Program-made: the position numbers and the translations under genes
The notes under the pieces: generated by a model
Databases searched by the model: none
What the model saw: the letters and a program-made list of their open reading frames with translations, nothing else
Told to the model about the DNA's origin: nothing
Assembly (NCBI GenBank): GCA_036405135.1
Contig: DASWYF010000009.1
Location: forward strand, 62,001-126,000
Direction: 5' to 3'
Origin: Verrucomicrobiia bacterium
Lineage (GTDB): Bacteria > Verrucomicrobiota > Verrucomicrobiia > Limisphaerales > JAEYXS01
DNA: 64,000 bases
In this document: positions 17,780 to 28,967 of the stretch, piece after piece
Position numbering within the stretch: the first letter of the stretch is position 1
How the letters are laid out: every line of letters starts with the position of its first letter

Positions 17780-18484
17780 TTAAATGACATCCGCTGGCAC
17801 TGCATTGGTCGTCGCCGGGACACTCTTCTCTTCAGTCGCCGCTTTCAACTTTAGGATCACTTCACCGTTCTCAATCGTCAGTTTCTCCACCCGTTGTAGA
17901 ATCTTCTCTTCCTGGGGGTCCAGCTTGATGTCCTTGGCCAAGTTCTCGTTTTTCAACTGCGTGATAAACGAGGGCGAGGCAGGAGTCCCGTTCATCTCCA
18001 ACGAATCCAGACGCACGTCGATTTTGCCATCCACAATGGAGACTTTCAAACCGGCCTTGCCATTCAGGAAACGACCTTTGAGCGCGTCCAGTCCGAATCC
18101 ATCCAGCGGCACCGCCACCGCACTGGTGATCGTATCCTTGCCGATCTCGATGTGGAACTTGTCGCGCATATTCTTCAATTCATCCTGAGAATGGATAAGC
18201 ACGTTGATATCCCGGGCGTTCAGCTTGAGCGTGACTTCATTGGTCAGGGCATTGGCAGCGATCTTGAAATTATCCAGCCGGTTGGTGAGTGATTGAACCT
18301 CGGCATCAGTATAAGTCACGGCAGGCAACTGGTTTGCCGTAGCACTGGTATAGGTATTCACCAGCTTCTTGTACCCCCAACGCGCACCGAAAAAGATGAC
18401 CGCAACACCGACGATGAACATCACGAACATCGTCGCGCAGCCATAGATGAGACAGTTTTTCGTATTGGATTTGCCTTCGCTCAT
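17780..18484 (-). CDS. Membrane-anchored conserved protein, unknown function
   Basis: A 234-residue protein. The ATG at 18484 gives a short cytoplasmic start, one hydrophobic segment (YGCATMFVMFIVGVAVIFF) and an external domain rich in beta strands with repeated phrases such as LTNEVTLKLNARDINVLI and IDVRLDSLEMNG. The fold resembles lipid-binding-type DUF domains but I cannot name the family. A longer open frame runs to 19105 on this strand, but it lies opposite the cupredoxin gene and has no coding character there. It diverges from the cupredoxin gene across 133 bases. Confidence 0.75.
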   Translation of the reverse strand: MSEGKSNTKNCLIYGCATMFVMFIVGVAVIFFGARWGYKKLVNTYTSATANQLPAVTYTDAEVQSLTNRLDNFKIAANALTNEVTLKLNARDINVLIHSQDELKNMRDKFHIEIGKDTITSAVAVPLDGFGLDALKGRFLNGKAGLKVSIVDGKIDVRLDSLEMNGTPASPSFITQLKNENLAKDIKLDPQEEKILQRVEKLTIENGEVILKLKAATEEKSVPATTNAVPADVI

Positions 18485-18617
18485 GGCGCTGAATCTGGCA
18501 CATATCCCATTACACAACAACCGGTTTGCTTGTAACTGGGACACATTTGAACGATGCTCCGTCCCGGGGTCAAAAAGTAACACAACCATCACCGCATGCC
18601 GGTGTTGGATAAAGACC

Positions 18618-19640
18618 ATGGAAAACAATCCCTCAGCAGAACCCGTCGGACGTGGCATCAGGGCCAGTGTCATCTTCGCGTCTTTAGCCATTTGCGTGCT
18701 GCTGTTTTGGGGGATAAAGAATGTCTTCCAAGGCGGCTCAAAACTGGATGACGAAACAAAACTTGAACGTAAAAGTTCCTTTTCCGCAGTCAAACACGAT
18801 CCCTCCGCACCTTCCCCTCCCCCCTCCGTTCCTGCACCGACGAGCAAGGTGGAGGAGCCAGCAATCACACTACTCAAATTAACCACCACACCGTCAACTG
18901 CTACGGTTGAGCCGGTAAAGACCATCCCCGCCGCGACACTCACCGCCTCCAGCGGCGCATCCGCCTCGGTGCAATCCAGTGGGGCGGCCACAGACTTTGG
19001 AATGATTTCAGGCAAAGTAGTTTTACAAGGTGTTCCAGAACCGGAGAAACCACTGCCATTGGACCCCTCTTGCGGCAATCTGCACAAGGGTACCAAACCA
19101 ACCACGCAGTTCCACGTCGTCGCTGGCGATGGCGGATTGGCGGATGTTTTCGTTCACATCGTCAAAGGGCTGGAAAATCGTAATTTTCTGCCACCTGAAA
19201 AAGCATTGGTGCTCGATCAAATCGGCTGTGTTTATGTTCCCTATGTAGGTGGAGCACAGGTCGGCCAGACGATTGAGGTGAGAAACTCCGACCCCTTGCT
19301 GCACAATGTCCATCCCACACCCGCCGTCGCAGGCAATAAAGAAGCCAACAAAGCACATCTGCCTAAAGCCGCCCCATTGCTTTTCCGCTGGGACAATCCC
19401 GAAGTGTTCCTGCGCTTCAAATGTGACGTCCATCCATGGATGTTCTCCTATATCGGTCTCGTGAATCATCCCTACTTCGCCGTCACCGATGCCAATGGTA
19501 ATTTCACAATCCAGAACGTGCCGCCGGGCAATTACACCGTGGAATTGTATCACCGCAAATCCGGCAAGATTTCTAAGGACATCATCGTCAATGCAGGCCA
19601 TACGACGGCCATCACTGTCAGCATGGAAGTGATAAAGTAA
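18618..19640 (+). CDS. Membrane-anchored cupredoxin with carboxypeptidase-regulatory-like domain
   Basis: A 340-residue protein: a cytoplasmic stretch, one membrane helix (about 15-37), a long Pro/Ser/Thr/Ala linker (60-125), a cupredoxin domain (about 128-285), and a C-terminal carboxypeptidase-regulatory-like strand domain (DANGNFTIQNVPPGNYTVELY). Likely type-1 copper ligands are H229 in LLHNVHP, and C269, H272 and M275 in CDVHPWM. It would carry electrons at the outer face of the membrane. No oxidase or other partner is next to it. The ATG at 18618 is chosen because the upstream extension overlaps the divergent gene. Confidence 0.85.
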   Translation: MENNPSAEPVGRGIRASVIFASLAICVLLFWGIKNVFQGGSKLDDETKLERKSSFSAVKHDPSAPSPPPSVPAPTSKVEEPAITLLKLTTTPSTATVEPVKTIPAATLTASSGASASVQSSGAATDFGMISGKVVLQGVPEPEKPLPLDPSCGNLHKGTKPTTQFHVVAGDGGLADVFVHIVKGLENRNFLPPEKALVLDQIGCVYVPYVGGAQVGQTIEVRNSDPLLHNVHPTPAVAGNKEANKAHLPKAAPLLFRWDNPEVFLRFKCDVHPWMFSYIGLVNHPYFAVTDANGNFTIQNVPPGNYTVELYHRKSGKISKDIIVNAGHTTAITVSMEVIK

Positions 19641-19667
19641 CTCTCGCTCTCCTCTTCGTGAGAAAAG

Positions 19668-19706
19668 AAACCGGCGCATCCGTCAGTCCTGACGGATGCG
19701 ACGGTT
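19668..19706 (-). terminator. Stem-loop terminator after gyrA, possibly bidirectional
   Basis: Perfect 12-base arms CGCATCCGTCAG (19675-19686) and CTGACGGATGCG (19689-19700) with a 2-base centre; ACCG/CGGT pair further outside. On the minus strand the stem is followed by TTTCTTTTCTC, fitting a terminator for gyrA. It also lies 35 bases past the plus-strand cupredoxin stop and could end that transcript too. Confidence 0.75.
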
Positions 19707-19727
19707 CTCGTTTAGTTAAATAACTGG

Positions 19728-22379
19728 TTAAGCAGCCGGTGCTTCTGGCGTCTCTACCGCTGCCGCCGCCGATTCATCCCCTTCTTCACTGATGACCGGA
19801 GCGATGGCTTGCAGCTTATCTTTCTCATCCAGATTGATGAGCTTTACACCCATCGTATTGCGACCTGCTTCGCGAATGTCTTTCACGAATGTGCGGACCA
19901 TCTGGCCCGCTGACGTGATAAGCATGATCTCATCCGTATCCTTCACGGTCAAAGCTCCGGCGATGCCGCCCGTCTTGTCCGTGGTCTTCATCGTGATGAT
20001 ACCCTTACCACCGCGCGATTGGATGCGGTATTCCTCGAAGTCCGTGCGCTTGCCGATGCCGTTCTCGCCTGCCACCAGCAAGGTGCCATCCTGTTGCACG
20101 ATCGCCACCGCCACCACTGTGTCGGCATCGCTCAATGAGATGCCTCGCACACCCGTGGCCGGACGGCCCATGCAACGAACGTCCTCTTCCGAGAAGCGGA
20201 TGCTCATGCCTTCATGAGTGATGATCACGACGTTGTCAGCACCGCTCGTGAGCTTGGCGTCAATGAGCGTATCACCCTCTTCGATCGTGATGGCGATGAT
20301 GCCACCCTTACGCACATTGGCGAAGTCTTCCAGCGCCGTCTTCTTCACCGTGCCCTTCAGCGTGGTGAAGAACACGAAGTTCGGCTGTTGCCATGTCTGG
20401 TCTTCCTTGTTCGGACCATACTTGGCAAGCACGCGAACCAGCGCAGCGATTTTCTCATCGGAACGCAGTTCCAAGATATTCGCGATACTACGGCCTTTCG
20501 AGGCGCGACCCATATCAGGGATCTCATGCACACGCTCCACATACACGCGACCACTGTTCGTGAAGAACATGAGGTAATCGTGCGTGCTGGCGGTGAAAAG
20601 ATGCTCGATGAAATCATTCTCTTCCGGTGAATCACCTTCCTTGGTCGTCATGCCGATGACGCCCTTGCCGCCGCGACGTTGCGCGCGGTAGCTGGAGACA
20701 TTCGTGCGCTTGATCAGGCCGCTGTGCGTGATGGTGACGATGACACCTTCATTCGCGATGAGGTCCTCGATCGCCATCTCGCCTTCATCCGGCACGATCT
20801 GCGTCATACGCGGAGTCGCGTACTTCGTTTTGATCTCCAGCAACTCGGCCTTGATGATGGCCATCACGCGCGATTCCTTCGCGAGGATGTCCAGCAAGTC
20901 CTTGATGACTTCCAAGATGGCCTTGTATTCCTGCTCCACCTTGTCGATCTCCAAGCCCGTAAGCTGATACAGGCGCAGATCGAGGATCGCATTCACCTGC
21001 CGCTCATTCAATGCATAGCGGCCATTCGTGATGTTCGCCTCACTACGGATAAGCACGCCCCAGGCTTCCACTTGCGCACGGCTCCATTCGTAAGCCAGCA
21101 ACTTGATCTTGGCCTCATCACGATTCTTGGAACTGCGGATGATGTGGATGAACTCGTCCAAGTTCGCCAGGGCCACCATGTAGCCTTCCAGCAGCTCGGC
21201 CTTCTCCTCCGCCTTCTTCAATTCATAGCGGGTGCGGCGCAGAATGACTTCACGACGATGCTCGATGTAGCACGTGATGAGGTCTTTCAGGTTCAGTGTC
21301 TTCGGACGGCCATGATCAATGGCCAGCATGTTCACGCTGAAGGTGCCTTCGAGCGCGGTATGCTTGAAAAGATTGTTGATGACCACCTTGGACACCGCAT
21401 CGCGCTTGAGTTCCATGACGAGACGCGTGTTCTCATCTGACTCATTGCGCATCGCGGAGATGTCCGTGATGACCTTCTCATTGATCAGCTCGGCGATGCG
21501 TTCTTCCAGCGCCGCCCGGTTCACGTTGAACGGGATCTCCGTGACGACGATCTGCTCGCGATTGCCCTTGAGCTGTTCCACGCCGAGGCAGCCACGCAGC
21601 CTCACACTGCCGCGCCCCGTCATGAAGTAATTCTTGATGCCCTCGTATCCGAGGATCACACCGCCCGTGGGAAAATCCGGGCCTTTGATGAACTTCATCA
21701 ACTCCGGGATCGTGATATTCGGATTATCGATCTGAGCACACACGCCATCGATCACCTCGCCCAAGTTATGCGGCGGGATGTTCGTGGCCATACCGACGGC
21801 GATACCTGTACCGCCATTGACGAGGAGATTCGGGAACGCGGCGGGAAGAACGGTCGGCTCGGTGAGACGCTCGTCGTAGTTCGGAGCGAAGTCCACCGTG
21901 TCCTTGTCCATGTCCGTCATCAAGGACGCGCCGAGATGCGTCAAACGCGCCTCGGTATAACGCATGGCCGCCGGCGGGTCGTTCTCAATGGAACCGAAGT
22001 TACCTTTGCCATGCACCAGGCGTTCACGCATCGCCCACGGCTGGGCCATATGCACGAGCGTGGGGTAGATCACCGCTTCACCGTGCGGGTGATAGTTACC
22101 CGAAGTGTCACCGCAAATCTTCGCGCACTTCATGTGCTTGCGCCCCGGATAGAGCGAAAGCTCGTGCATCGCGAACAGGATGCGGCGCTGGGAAGGCTTC
22201 AGGCCGTCGCGCACATCCGGCAACGCGCGCGAGATGATGACGGACATCGAATAGTCGAGGAACGAGTTCTTGATCTCGTCCGCGACGTTGATTTTTTGGA
22301 CCTTCTCCCCTTGGGCGTAAATGGAGCCAGGTGTGCTCGGCGGCGTCGGAGGCGGTGGTTGATCGTTTTCGTCTGCCAT
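19728..22379 (-). CDS. gyrA: DNA gyrase subunit A
   Basis: An 883-residue type II topoisomerase subunit that cuts and rejoins DNA to introduce negative supercoils with GyrB. The catalytic tyrosine is Y141 in AAMRYTEARL; the GyrA box QRRGGKG needed for DNA wrapping is intact in the C-terminal domain. The residues that correspond to E. coli Ser83 and Asp87 are Ala102 and Pro106 (HPHGEAVIYP), which normally bind quinolones through a water-metal bridge. An Ala/Glu/Pro-rich acidic tail ends the protein. It lies 14 bases after a toxin gene, with gyrB further upstream on the same strand. Confidence 0.98.
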   Translation of the reverse strand: MADENDQPPPPTPPSTPGSIYAQGEKVQKINVADEIKNSFLDYSMSVIISRALPDVRDGLKPSQRRILFAMHELSLYPGRKHMKCAKICGDTSGNYHPHGEAVIYPTLVHMAQPWAMRERLVHGKGNFGSIENDPPAAMRYTEARLTHLGASLMTDMDKDTVDFAPNYDERLTEPTVLPAAFPNLLVNGGTGIAVGMATNIPPHNLGEVIDGVCAQIDNPNITIPELMKFIKGPDFPTGGVILGYEGIKNYFMTGRGSVRLRGCLGVEQLKGNREQIVVTEIPFNVNRAALEERIAELINEKVITDISAMRNESDENTRLVMELKRDAVSKVVINNLFKHTALEGTFSVNMLAIDHGRPKTLNLKDLITCYIEHRREVILRRTRYELKKAEEKAELLEGYMVALANLDEFIHIIRSSKNRDEAKIKLLAYEWSRAQVEAWGVLIRSEANITNGRYALNERQVNAILDLRLYQLTGLEIDKVEQEYKAILEVIKDLLDILAKESRVMAIIKAELLEIKTKYATPRMTQIVPDEGEMAIEDLIANEGVIVTITHSGLIKRTNVSSYRAQRRGGKGVIGMTTKEGDSPEENDFIEHLFTASTHDYLMFFTNSGRVYVERVHEIPDMGRASKGRSIANILELRSDEKIAALVRVLAKYGPNKEDQTWQQPNFVFFTTLKGTVKKTALEDFANVRKGGIIAITIEEGDTLIDAKLTSGADNVVIITHEGMSIRFSEEDVRCMGRPATGVRGISLSDADTVVAVAIVQQDGTLLVAGENGIGKRTDFEEYRIQSRGGKGIITMKTTDKTGGIAGALTVKDTDEIMLITSAGQMVRTFVKDIREAGRNTMGVKLINLDEKDKLQAIAPVISEEGDESAAAAVETPEAPAA

Positions 22380-22393
22380 GGTCGTAAAATTTT

Positions 22394-22837
22394 TTAATTG
22401 GCCGATTCGTCCTCAAGCGGCGGGAATACTTCCAATCCCATCATCGTCGCCGCATCCCTCATGCGAACATCGGTGGTCACGAGCGGAAAATCCTGGCACA
22501 GATCGGCCGTTGCCAAATGAATGGCATCCAGTGTCCGCAAGGCCACTTTGGGATGGCATTGCTCCAGCATGTAACGGGCTTTCCGCAGCACCACGCTGTT
22601 CATCGGTTCCAGTTTGATCTCTCCTGCTTCCACACGGGATTCAAATTCACGCCAAGCAAGGCGGCGGTCTTTGGCGGAAATCTTCCCGGCGCGTTCACGG
22701 GCTTGCAACGCAGAGAAAATTTCTGTTTCAGCCAGCTCGGACGTCACCACGGGCTTGCCCTCCAGTGAACGCACGAAAAACTCACTGTCGGGTTCGACAG
22801 CCAGCAATTTGACCAGGATGCACGAGTCCAGATACAT
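22394..22837 (-). CDS. vapC: PIN-domain ribonuclease toxin (VapC type)
   Basis: A 147-residue PIN-domain protein. The four acidic active-site positions are visible: D4 in MYLDSCILVK, E in SELAETEIFSAL, D in RTLDAIHLATA and D in VTTDVRMRDAA. VapC toxins cleave tRNA or rRNA when freed from the antitoxin. The ATG at 22837 lies 2 bases after the antitoxin stop, the usual order. A longer frame upstream overlaps the antitoxin and is not needed. It is odd for a toxin-antitoxin pair to lie between gyrB and gyrA. Confidence 0.9.
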   Translation of the reverse strand: MYLDSCILVKLLAVEPDSEFFVRSLEGKPVVTSELAETEIFSALQARERAGKISAKDRRLAWREFESRVEAGEIKLEPMNSVVLRKARYMLEQCHPKVALRTLDAIHLATADLCQDFPLVTTDVRMRDAATMMGLEVFPPLEDESAN

Positions 22838-22839
22838 GA

Positions 22840-23172
22840 TTACCAGCCACGCCCCTCCCGGTCTTCGCGGATGATTTCCTCCGCTGAAGGACCGCCCTTC
22901 CATGCAGGCATTTTCTTGAGATGCTCACGCGTCCCGGTGAAAACCTTGCGCTGTTCGCGCTTGGTCACAGGTGTGAGCACCGCCTTGGGAACACCATCCG
23001 ACGTGATGGTGACTTCCTGCCCGCTGGCAACCATTTCTAGCAATGCAGAAAGCTTGGCCTTGGCCGCACGGACCGGAATGGAAAGCCCGATTCCCGGCAG
23101 CGCGACCGCCTCTTGCAACATCATCTGATCCGGTTTTGATTCCGGGTATTTTGTGATGCGTTTCTCTTTCAT
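22840..23172 (-). CDS. Phd/YefM-type antitoxin
   Basis: A 110-residue protein that binds DNA through its N-terminal half (IPVRAAKAKLSALLEMVASG then EVTITSDGVPKAVLTPV, the Phd/YefM pattern) and would block the toxin with its C-terminal part (HLKKMPAWKGGPSAEEII). It pairs with the PIN toxin 2 bases downstream. A strong palindrome (23179-23202) sits 6 bases upstream of its ATG, as expected for self-repression by the toxin-antitoxin complex. Confidence 0.88.
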   Translation of the reverse strand: MKEKRITKYPESKPDQMMLQEAVALPGIGLSIPVRAAKAKLSALLEMVASGQEVTITSDGVPKAVLTPVTKREQRKVFTGTREHLKKMPAWKGGPSAEEIIREDREGRGW

Positions 23173-23178
23173 GCAATA

Positions 23179-23202
23179 AATGTAGTCACACGTGACTACA
23201 TT
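23179..23202. promoter_or_regulatory. Palindromic operator of the toxin-antitoxin operon
   Basis: Inverted repeat AATGTAGTCAC / GTGACTACATT, 11-base perfect arms around a 2-base centre. It fills most of the 43-base gap between the gyrB stop and the antitoxin start, so a bound antitoxin would cover the promoter or ribosome-binding region. This is an inference from position and symmetry; no -35/-10 pair is clear. Confidence 0.75.
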
Positions 23203-23215
23203 GTCAAATTATCAA

Positions 23216-25986
<2,771 letters not shown>

Positions 25987-26481
25987 TCACTTGGGATCAG
26001 GCACTTTACGAATCACCACGAACCATCCAGTATCATTTTTATCTTCACCAGCCAAAATGAACCACTTCTTCAACTCACCCTTGCTCTTGCTGACCGCTTT
26101 TCCTTTGCCAAAAAGCTCAGCCTCCATCTGGGATTTGCCAAGATTCTTAACCTTAACCGTGCAAGCATCGCTCAGCTTGATGTCTTCAGTCTTGTTCAGG
26201 GGCACTGAAACCACCTTGCTGTTCACCTCATAGTAGCTGGACCACTTGAAACTCTTCTTCAAAAAAGTGGTCAATTCGCTATCCAGTTTCTTATGAGAAG
26301 GATCTGGAGAGGACGCATCATTACTCGCCCAAATCAGGCGCACCTGATAACTCTCAGATTCCACTTTGGCAGCAGGTTTGGCTTTATCATCCGCAGCCAC
26401 ACCAAAGGCCACAACTGGAACACAAGCCAAGGCTTGAACCAGAAACGCTCGACGGCTTTTCAACGACCGCATGGAATTCAT
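25987..26481 (-). CDS. Small Tat-exported protein, unknown function
   Basis: A 164-residue protein with a twin-arginine signal (SRRAFLVQALACVPVVAFGVAA). The mature part is hydrophilic and Lys-rich, with WSSYYEVNSKVVSVPLNKTE and GWFVVIRKVPDP. I do not recognise the family with certainty. The ATG at 26481 is chosen over a GTG 9 bases upstream. It is the third gene after an ECF sigma factor and its anti-sigma factor and is followed by a terminator, so it may be a target or helper of that sigma system. Confidence 0.7.
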   Translation of the reverse strand: MNSMRSLKSRRAFLVQALACVPVVAFGVAADDKAKPAAKVESESYQVRLIWASNDASSPDPSHKKLDSELTTFLKKSFKWSSYYEVNSKVVSVPLNKTEDIKLSDACTVKVKNLGKSQMEAELFGKGKAVSKSKGELKKWFILAGEDKNDTGWFVVIRKVPDPK

Positions 26482-26518
26482 CGGACTCACTTTGCGAAAA
26501 TATTACGATTACTCCAGC

Positions 26519-27037
26519 CTAAATATCGCCGGAACGATCATAATGCCACACAATCGTCACGCCTTCGGAAGTGTCGTTATACGTGATGGCTCCAACAGTC
26601 TCATCCTTCTGCTCCACCTCAGCGATCGAAGAAATCGCTTTGGCAATTTCCACCGACTCTTGCGAAGGCAAAGCATGCGGATCTTGTGGCACCGTCTGCA
26701 GCATCGTGATCGTCACCGCCAACGCCGCCAATGAGCACACCGGCAGCATGAGCTTGCGCCACCACGGCAGGTCGCGCGACCCTGTGGCGCGTTCGGCCTG
26801 ACGTTGCTCCGCCTCGATTGAGCGGTTGATCTTAGACCAGTAAAACTCGCGCGTCTCCGGGCACTTCACTTCCACTTCGCCCGCCTGCAGCGCGGTCTTC
26901 GTCTGCTTCAACTCGGTGGACAGCGCGAGCATCTCCGCGTCCTGATCTAACCAGCGCTCCACCTCGGCGGCCTCAGCCGCTGACAGTTCGCCGTCCAAGT
27001 AGGACTGCAGTTTTAATTCCCGTTCCACGTTATTCAT
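26519..27037 (-). CDS. Membrane-bound anti-sigma factor
   Basis: A 172-residue protein. The N-terminal domain (ELKLQSYLDGELSAAEAAEVERWL) is a RsrA/RseA-like anti-sigma fold without the zinc HxxxCxxC motif. One membrane helix follows (LMLPVCSLAALAVTITML), then an external part ending in TYNDTSEGVTIVWHYDR. Its ATG overlaps the sigma factor stop by 4 bases (ATGA), so the two are made in coupled amounts. It should hold the sigma factor at the membrane until an external signal arrives. Confidence 0.85.
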   Translation of the reverse strand: MNNVERELKLQSYLDGELSAAEAAEVERWLDQDAEMLALSTELKQTKTALQAGEVEVKCPETREFYWSKINRSIEAEQRQAERATGSRDLPWWRKLMLPVCSLAALAVTITMLQTVPQDPHALPSQESVEIAKAISSIAEVEQKDETVGAITYNDTSEGVTIVWHYDRSGDI

Positions 27038-27639
27038 GTCAATTCATCCCGTTTGTAGGCAGCCATCAGGCTGGCCATTTTTCGTCGCGCATAGAACAGC
27101 CGCGACATCACCGTGCCAATCGAACACTCCATCCGCTTGGCGATCTCTTTATATTCCAAATCTTCAAATTCATGCAGCACCAGCACCATCCGGTGCTCGT
27201 GCGAGAGCTTTTCCAGCGCCTCATCGATCTTCTTCCGCAACTCGCCTTTTTCCAGGCCTTCCGTCGGATTCGTCGTGATGACCGGCATCTGCCGTTCCAC
27301 CCCGCCCAAATCTTCATCGAGCTGCTCGATCGATTCCGTCCGCCGCCGTTTATTCCGCCGGATCTGGTCCAGGCAGAGATTGATCGTGATCCGGGTAGTC
27401 CAAGTCAAAAAACTCGAATCGCCCTGGAACTGTTCCAGTCTCTGCCACGCCTTCACCCAAGCTTCCTGAGAAAGATCAACCGCTTCTTCTTCATTCCGCA
27501 ACATGCTGTATGCTCGCGCATACACCTTGTCCCGATGCCGGGCGACCAATTCCTCGAACGCCGCCATGTCGCCTTTTCTGGAGGCTGACACTAGCGCCGT
27601 ATCTTCGGCGGTCGCGTAGTCGATTTTACTCTTCGACAT
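27034..27639 (-). CDS. ECF-type RNA polymerase sigma factor
   Basis: A 201-residue sigma-70-family protein. Region 2 is clear (VARHRDKVYARAYSMLRN, LSQEAWVKAWQRLEQF, TRITINLCLDQIRRNKRR), as is region 4 with its helix-turn-helix (LVLHEFEDLEYKEIAKRM then SIGTVMSRLFYARRKM). The linker is somewhat long and acidic (SIEQLDEDLGGVERQ). It directs polymerase to a dedicated set of stress or envelope genes. The coupled anti-sigma gene follows. The promoter it would recognise upstream of itself is not obvious. Confidence 0.94.
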   Translation of the reverse strand: MSKSKIDYATAEDTALVSASRKGDMAAFEELVARHRDKVYARAYSMLRNEEEAVDLSQEAWVKAWQRLEQFQGDSSFLTWTTRITINLCLDQIRRNKRRRTESIEQLDEDLGGVERQMPVITTNPTEGLEKGELRKKIDEALEKLSHEHRMVLVLHEFEDLEYKEIAKRMECSIGTVMSRLFYARRKMASLMAAYKRDELT

Positions 27640-27681
27640 CAGGTTCGACGTTTCGGTTTTAGGACTTATTCAGTCAATCTG

Positions 27682-28347
27682 TTACAGCTTGCCCTTGCTG
27701 CTCGGAATCTGTCCGGCGATCCGTGGATCACGCTGGCAGGCAAAATCAGTCGCTTTCGCAAATGCCTTGTACAGAACCTCTACCACATGGTGAGGCTCCT
27801 CTCCGTAGAGCAATTCCAAGTGCAGGTTACACTTGGCTTCATTGGCAAAACCTTGGAAAAACTCGCGCGCCAGACCAAAGCGGAATGCCGAAGACATGTC
27901 CTGCGACTGCTCCGCCGGGCTGATTTTCTTATATTGCAGCTTATCCAAGCCGCGCCAGACCAGATAAGGCCGCCCGCTGAAATCGATCACGCAACGCGCA
28001 AGGCATTCATCCATAGGCACATGCGCTTCTGCCGTAAAGGGATTCTTGGGATCAAAACCCGTCCCATAACGCTTGATACCCTTCTTATCGCCTAAGGCCT
28101 GCACAAACGCCTGCCCCAGTGCGATGCCGCAATCTTCCACCGTATGGTGCGCATCCACTTCCAAATCACCTTTGCATTTCAATTTCAGGTCCATCACCGA
28201 ATGCTTCGCGAACAGCGTCAGCATGTGATCGAAGAACGGGATGCCCGTTTTGATGGACGATTTCCCCGTGCCATCGATGTTCAATTCCAACTCGATGCGG
28301 GTCTCTTTTGTATCGCGTTTGATGCGTGCTTTGCGCGCCGTGCTCAT
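27682..28347 (-). CDS. hisB: Imidazoleglycerol-phosphate dehydratase
   Basis: A 221-residue cytoplasmic enzyme of histidine synthesis that dehydrates imidazoleglycerol phosphate to imidazole acetol phosphate. Metal-binding motifs are present: FFDHMLTLFAKHS, DAHHTVEDCGIALG, DFSGRPYLVWRG and GEEPHHVVEVLYKAFAKA. It is the single-function form without the phosphatase domain. The C-terminal extension after the last motif is slightly longer than usual. It is alone here, not in a his operon. Confidence 0.96.
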   Translation of the reverse strand: MSTARKARIKRDTKETRIELELNIDGTGKSSIKTGIPFFDHMLTLFAKHSVMDLKLKCKGDLEVDAHHTVEDCGIALGQAFVQALGDKKGIKRYGTGFDPKNPFTAEAHVPMDECLARCVIDFSGRPYLVWRGLDKLQYKKISPAEQSQDMSSAFRFGLAREFFQGFANEAKCNLHLELLYGEEPHHVVEVLYKAFAKATDFACQRDPRIAGQIPSSKGKL

Positions 28348-28531
28348 TTTTTGCTATTGAAACCAAAAATGTATCGGAAAGGAACGGAAAACCGCGAGGT
28401 TTTATTCAACTTCCTTTTGGACAATCGGTTAGACCAGATGCTCAAAAGTGAGCTCCCATCTCTTTCATCGACTTCCGACATCCAGCTTTTCCCTACTGAA
28501 AACTTGAAACTCATTCCACTCCACCGCTTCC

Positions 28532-28855
28532 CTAATATCTAGCGACATCCCCATCCACCTCCACCGACCAGGCATCAATCCCACCCGTCAGATTGTGGAG
28601 CTTCTGAAACCCCGCCATACGTAACACCCCGATGGCCATCTGGCTGCGCACACCGTGATGGCAATAAACCACCACATCCTCATCCTTCCAATCCGCCAAC
28701 TCTGCCGTACGCATCGGTAATTCCGGCAAAGGAATGAGGCGTGCATCATTCAGACGCGCCACCTCGTATTCATAATCCTGCCGCACATCCAGCAGCTTCG
28801 GCGGCTTCTCCGCCTTCAACCACTCGGCCAGTTTTACGGCTGTGACAGATTCCAT
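28532..28855 (-). CDS. Single-domain rhodanese-like protein
   Basis: A 107-residue sulfur-transfer domain. The active-site loop is C65 in YCHHGVRS, preceded by LLDVRQDYEYEVARL, the typical first rhodanese motif. It could carry persulfide sulfur or act in redox handling. It is unlinked to cofactor genes; hisB and trxB are its neighbours but separated by gaps of over 100 bases. Confidence 0.9.
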   Translation of the reverse strand: MESVTAVKLAEWLKAEKPPKLLDVRQDYEYEVARLNDARLIPLPELPMRTAELADWKDEDVVVYCHHGVRSQMAIGVLRMAGFQKLHNLTGGIDAWSVEVDGDVARY

Positions 28856-28887
28856 GTTCTAAATTTCTAACACGACCGACCGGTTCA

Positions 28888-28936
28888 GTCCTCCTTCTCC
28901 CCTCGGAGGGGAGAAGGATTGAGGATGAGGGGTGCC
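28888..28936 (+). repeat. Dispersed GC-rich hairpin repeat, copy A
   Basis: CCTTCTCCCCTC (28893-28904) pairs with GAGGGGAGAAGG (28906-28917) around one base, followed by ATTGAGGATGAGGGGTGCC. The pattern GGGGAGA-GG then GAGGRGTG recurs in the same orientation at 35200-35252 and 38290-38336, all between genes. Confidence 0.7.
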
Positions 28937-28967
28937 CCCTTAGTAATCGTCGTCGTCCTCGAACTAA

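Noticed and set aside
18485-19105. N-terminal extension of the membrane-anchored protein on the minus strand
   Set aside because: It lies opposite the cupredoxin gene, which has clear domains, and the ATG at 18484 gives a natural start.
20679-21440. A 253-residue plus-strand open frame opposite gyrA
   Set aside because: Shadow of gyrA; Arg/Asp/His-rich without domains.
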